NCBI RefSeq assembly: GCF_017901155.1
Contig: NZ_CP072800.1
Coordinates: 1,329,283-1,393,282 of the forward strand
Length of the DNA: 64,000 nucleotides
Origin: Candidatus Thiothrix anitrata
GTDB lineage: Bacteria; Pseudomonadota; Gammaproteobacteria; Thiotrichales; Thiotrichaceae
Reading direction: 5' to 3'
Positions 63,383-64,000 of the stretch are shown one piece after another. The position numbers and the translations under genes were made by a program. The stretch's first letter is position 1, and each line of letters begins with the position of its first letter. The notes under the pieces are model-generated. The model made no database searches. It was not told where the DNA came from and saw only the letters and a program-made list of their open reading frames with translations.

Positions 63383-64000
63383 ATGGAAAAGAAACTCTCA
63401 GTCGCGCTTAGTATCGCGATGCTTTTTGCTATTGTCATTATGGTTGTGCCGTCGTCGCCTGTTCATGCAACGGCTAAACAAGTAGCCCAGTCCTACACCC
63501 CACAAAAAGCCGCTAAATCCTTGAAATCACGCAGTCGTTCCGTCAAAAAGCGTCGAATAGCTCGTCGTGGTGGCGGCGGGTGTCAAACCTTGAGTGGTTC
63601 AACGCTGCAACAAAAAGCCAGTGCTTATCAGCAGGCAATCCATAGTGCTGCAAGTCAGCACGGTGTGAGTAAGAATTTGATTAAAGCAGTGATTACCATT
63701 GAAAGCTGCTTTAAATCCAAGGCGCGTGGTGCAGCAGGTGAAAAGGGTTTAATGCAGTTGATGCCGGGAACTGCACGGCGTTTTAACGTGCGTGATGGTT
63801 ATAATGTTTGGCAAAACGTTAATGGCGGAGCGCGTTATCTTGGATTGTTGTTACAACGTTATGACGGTAATACCCGGCGTGCGGTGGCGGCTTATAATGC
63901 AGGGGAGGGTAATGTCCGGAAGGCTGGTGGTATCCCGAACCCTGCTTACGTGGGTAAAGTGATGCAAGCTTATGGAAAGTTTTCTGGCACGAAAGAGTCT
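63383..64000 (+). CDS. Lytic transglycosylase (SLT family), cut by the window end
   Basis: A signal peptide (VALSIAMLFAIVIMVVPSSP, cut near VHA) is followed by a Lys/Arg-rich linker and an SLT domain: catalytic Glu in ITIESCF, GLMQLMPGTARRF and AYNAGEGNVRK. Such enzymes cleave peptidoglycan glycan strands. The reading frame runs off the window, so the C-terminus is unseen. Confidence 0.92.
   Translation, partial: MEKKLSVALSIAMLFAIVIMVVPSSPVHATAKQVAQSYTPQKAAKSLKSRSRSVKKRRIARRGGGGCQTLSGSTLQQKASAYQQAIHSAASQHGVSKNLIKAVITIESCFKSKARGAAGEKGLMQLMPGTARRFNVRDGYNVWQNVNGGARYLGLLLQRYDGNTRRAVAAYNAGEGNVRKAGGIPNPAYVGKVMQAYGKFSGTKES

Noticed and set aside
1-64000. CRISPR arrays or intact insertion sequences
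   Set aside because: No regularly spaced repeats and no complete transposase were seen; the only recombinase is a fragment at 18.3 kb.

Overview
The window is a stretch of chromosome from a gammaproteobacterium of moderate GC content (roughly half G+C by eye). The algH-ruvX-pyrR order, a RelA with a degenerate HD site, HrpA and UvrD, and a membrane-anchored dihaem cytochrome fit a gammaproteobacterium. A Thiothrix-like sulfur oxidiser (Thiotrichales) is my best guess, but no taxonomic marker gene is present, so this is inference. Ordinary housekeeping genes alternate with islands that are poorer in GC and rich in toxin-antitoxin (TA) modules, nucleases and decaying gene copies.

Layout. 1-2.5 kb: a low-GC pair of unknown genes and a GNAT/DUF1778 TA pair. 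2.7-9.9 kb: an AAA/DUF4143 ATPase, queC, msrA, yaiI, tag, a HipBA-like pair, an MqsRA-like pair and alkB. 9.9-17.9 kb: an attenuator-like leader in front of a wrecked EamA transporter, a YugP-like protease, cysQ, an amidoligase preceded by a protein made of two repeats, an MsbA-type ABC exporter and the cytochrome. 18.1-19.6 kb: tRNA-Arg(CCG) followed by the debris of a mobile element (resolvase tail and two broken TA pairs). 19.6-35.3 kb: a dioxygenase, hrpA, a Uma2 fragment, two more DUF4143 proteins, an EF-hand protein, uvrD, a frameshifted glutathione reductase next to a peroxiredoxin-glutaredoxin fusion, relA and a HAD phosphatase. 35.4-40.9 kb: a rearranged accessory zone with a lipase/abrB segmental duplication, a secreted peritrophin-type chitin-binding protein and a three-gene low-GC operon built around a nuclease-like protein.

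40.9-47.2 kb returns to core functions: SCO, TonB, algH-ruvX-pyrR, an orphan sensor kinase overlapping a secreted metalloprotease gene, and an M23-like protein. From 47.2 kb there is a Zrg-like metal transport operon (DUF2796 protein, ABC ATPase, FtsX-type permease, DUF3299 lipoprotein). A Phd/VapC pair sits between its ATPase and permease, and a roughly 12-kb defence island sits between its permease and its lipoprotein. The island holds a complete type I restriction-modification system (hsdM, hsdS, hsdR and a DUF45 peptidase), with a Fic TA pair, an AlbA_2/Schlafen-type ATPase and a DarTG pair packed between hsdS and hsdR. Copies of the permease gene's 3' end flank the island.

The best candidates for something undescribed are the nuclease-like operon with two paralogous acidic partners (38.2-40.3 kb), the repeat-protein/amidoligase pair (13.75-15.16 kb), the leader-peptide attenuator at 10.3 kb and the recombination-built island at 50.5-62.4 kb. 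I saw no CRISPR array, rRNA or intact insertion sequence.
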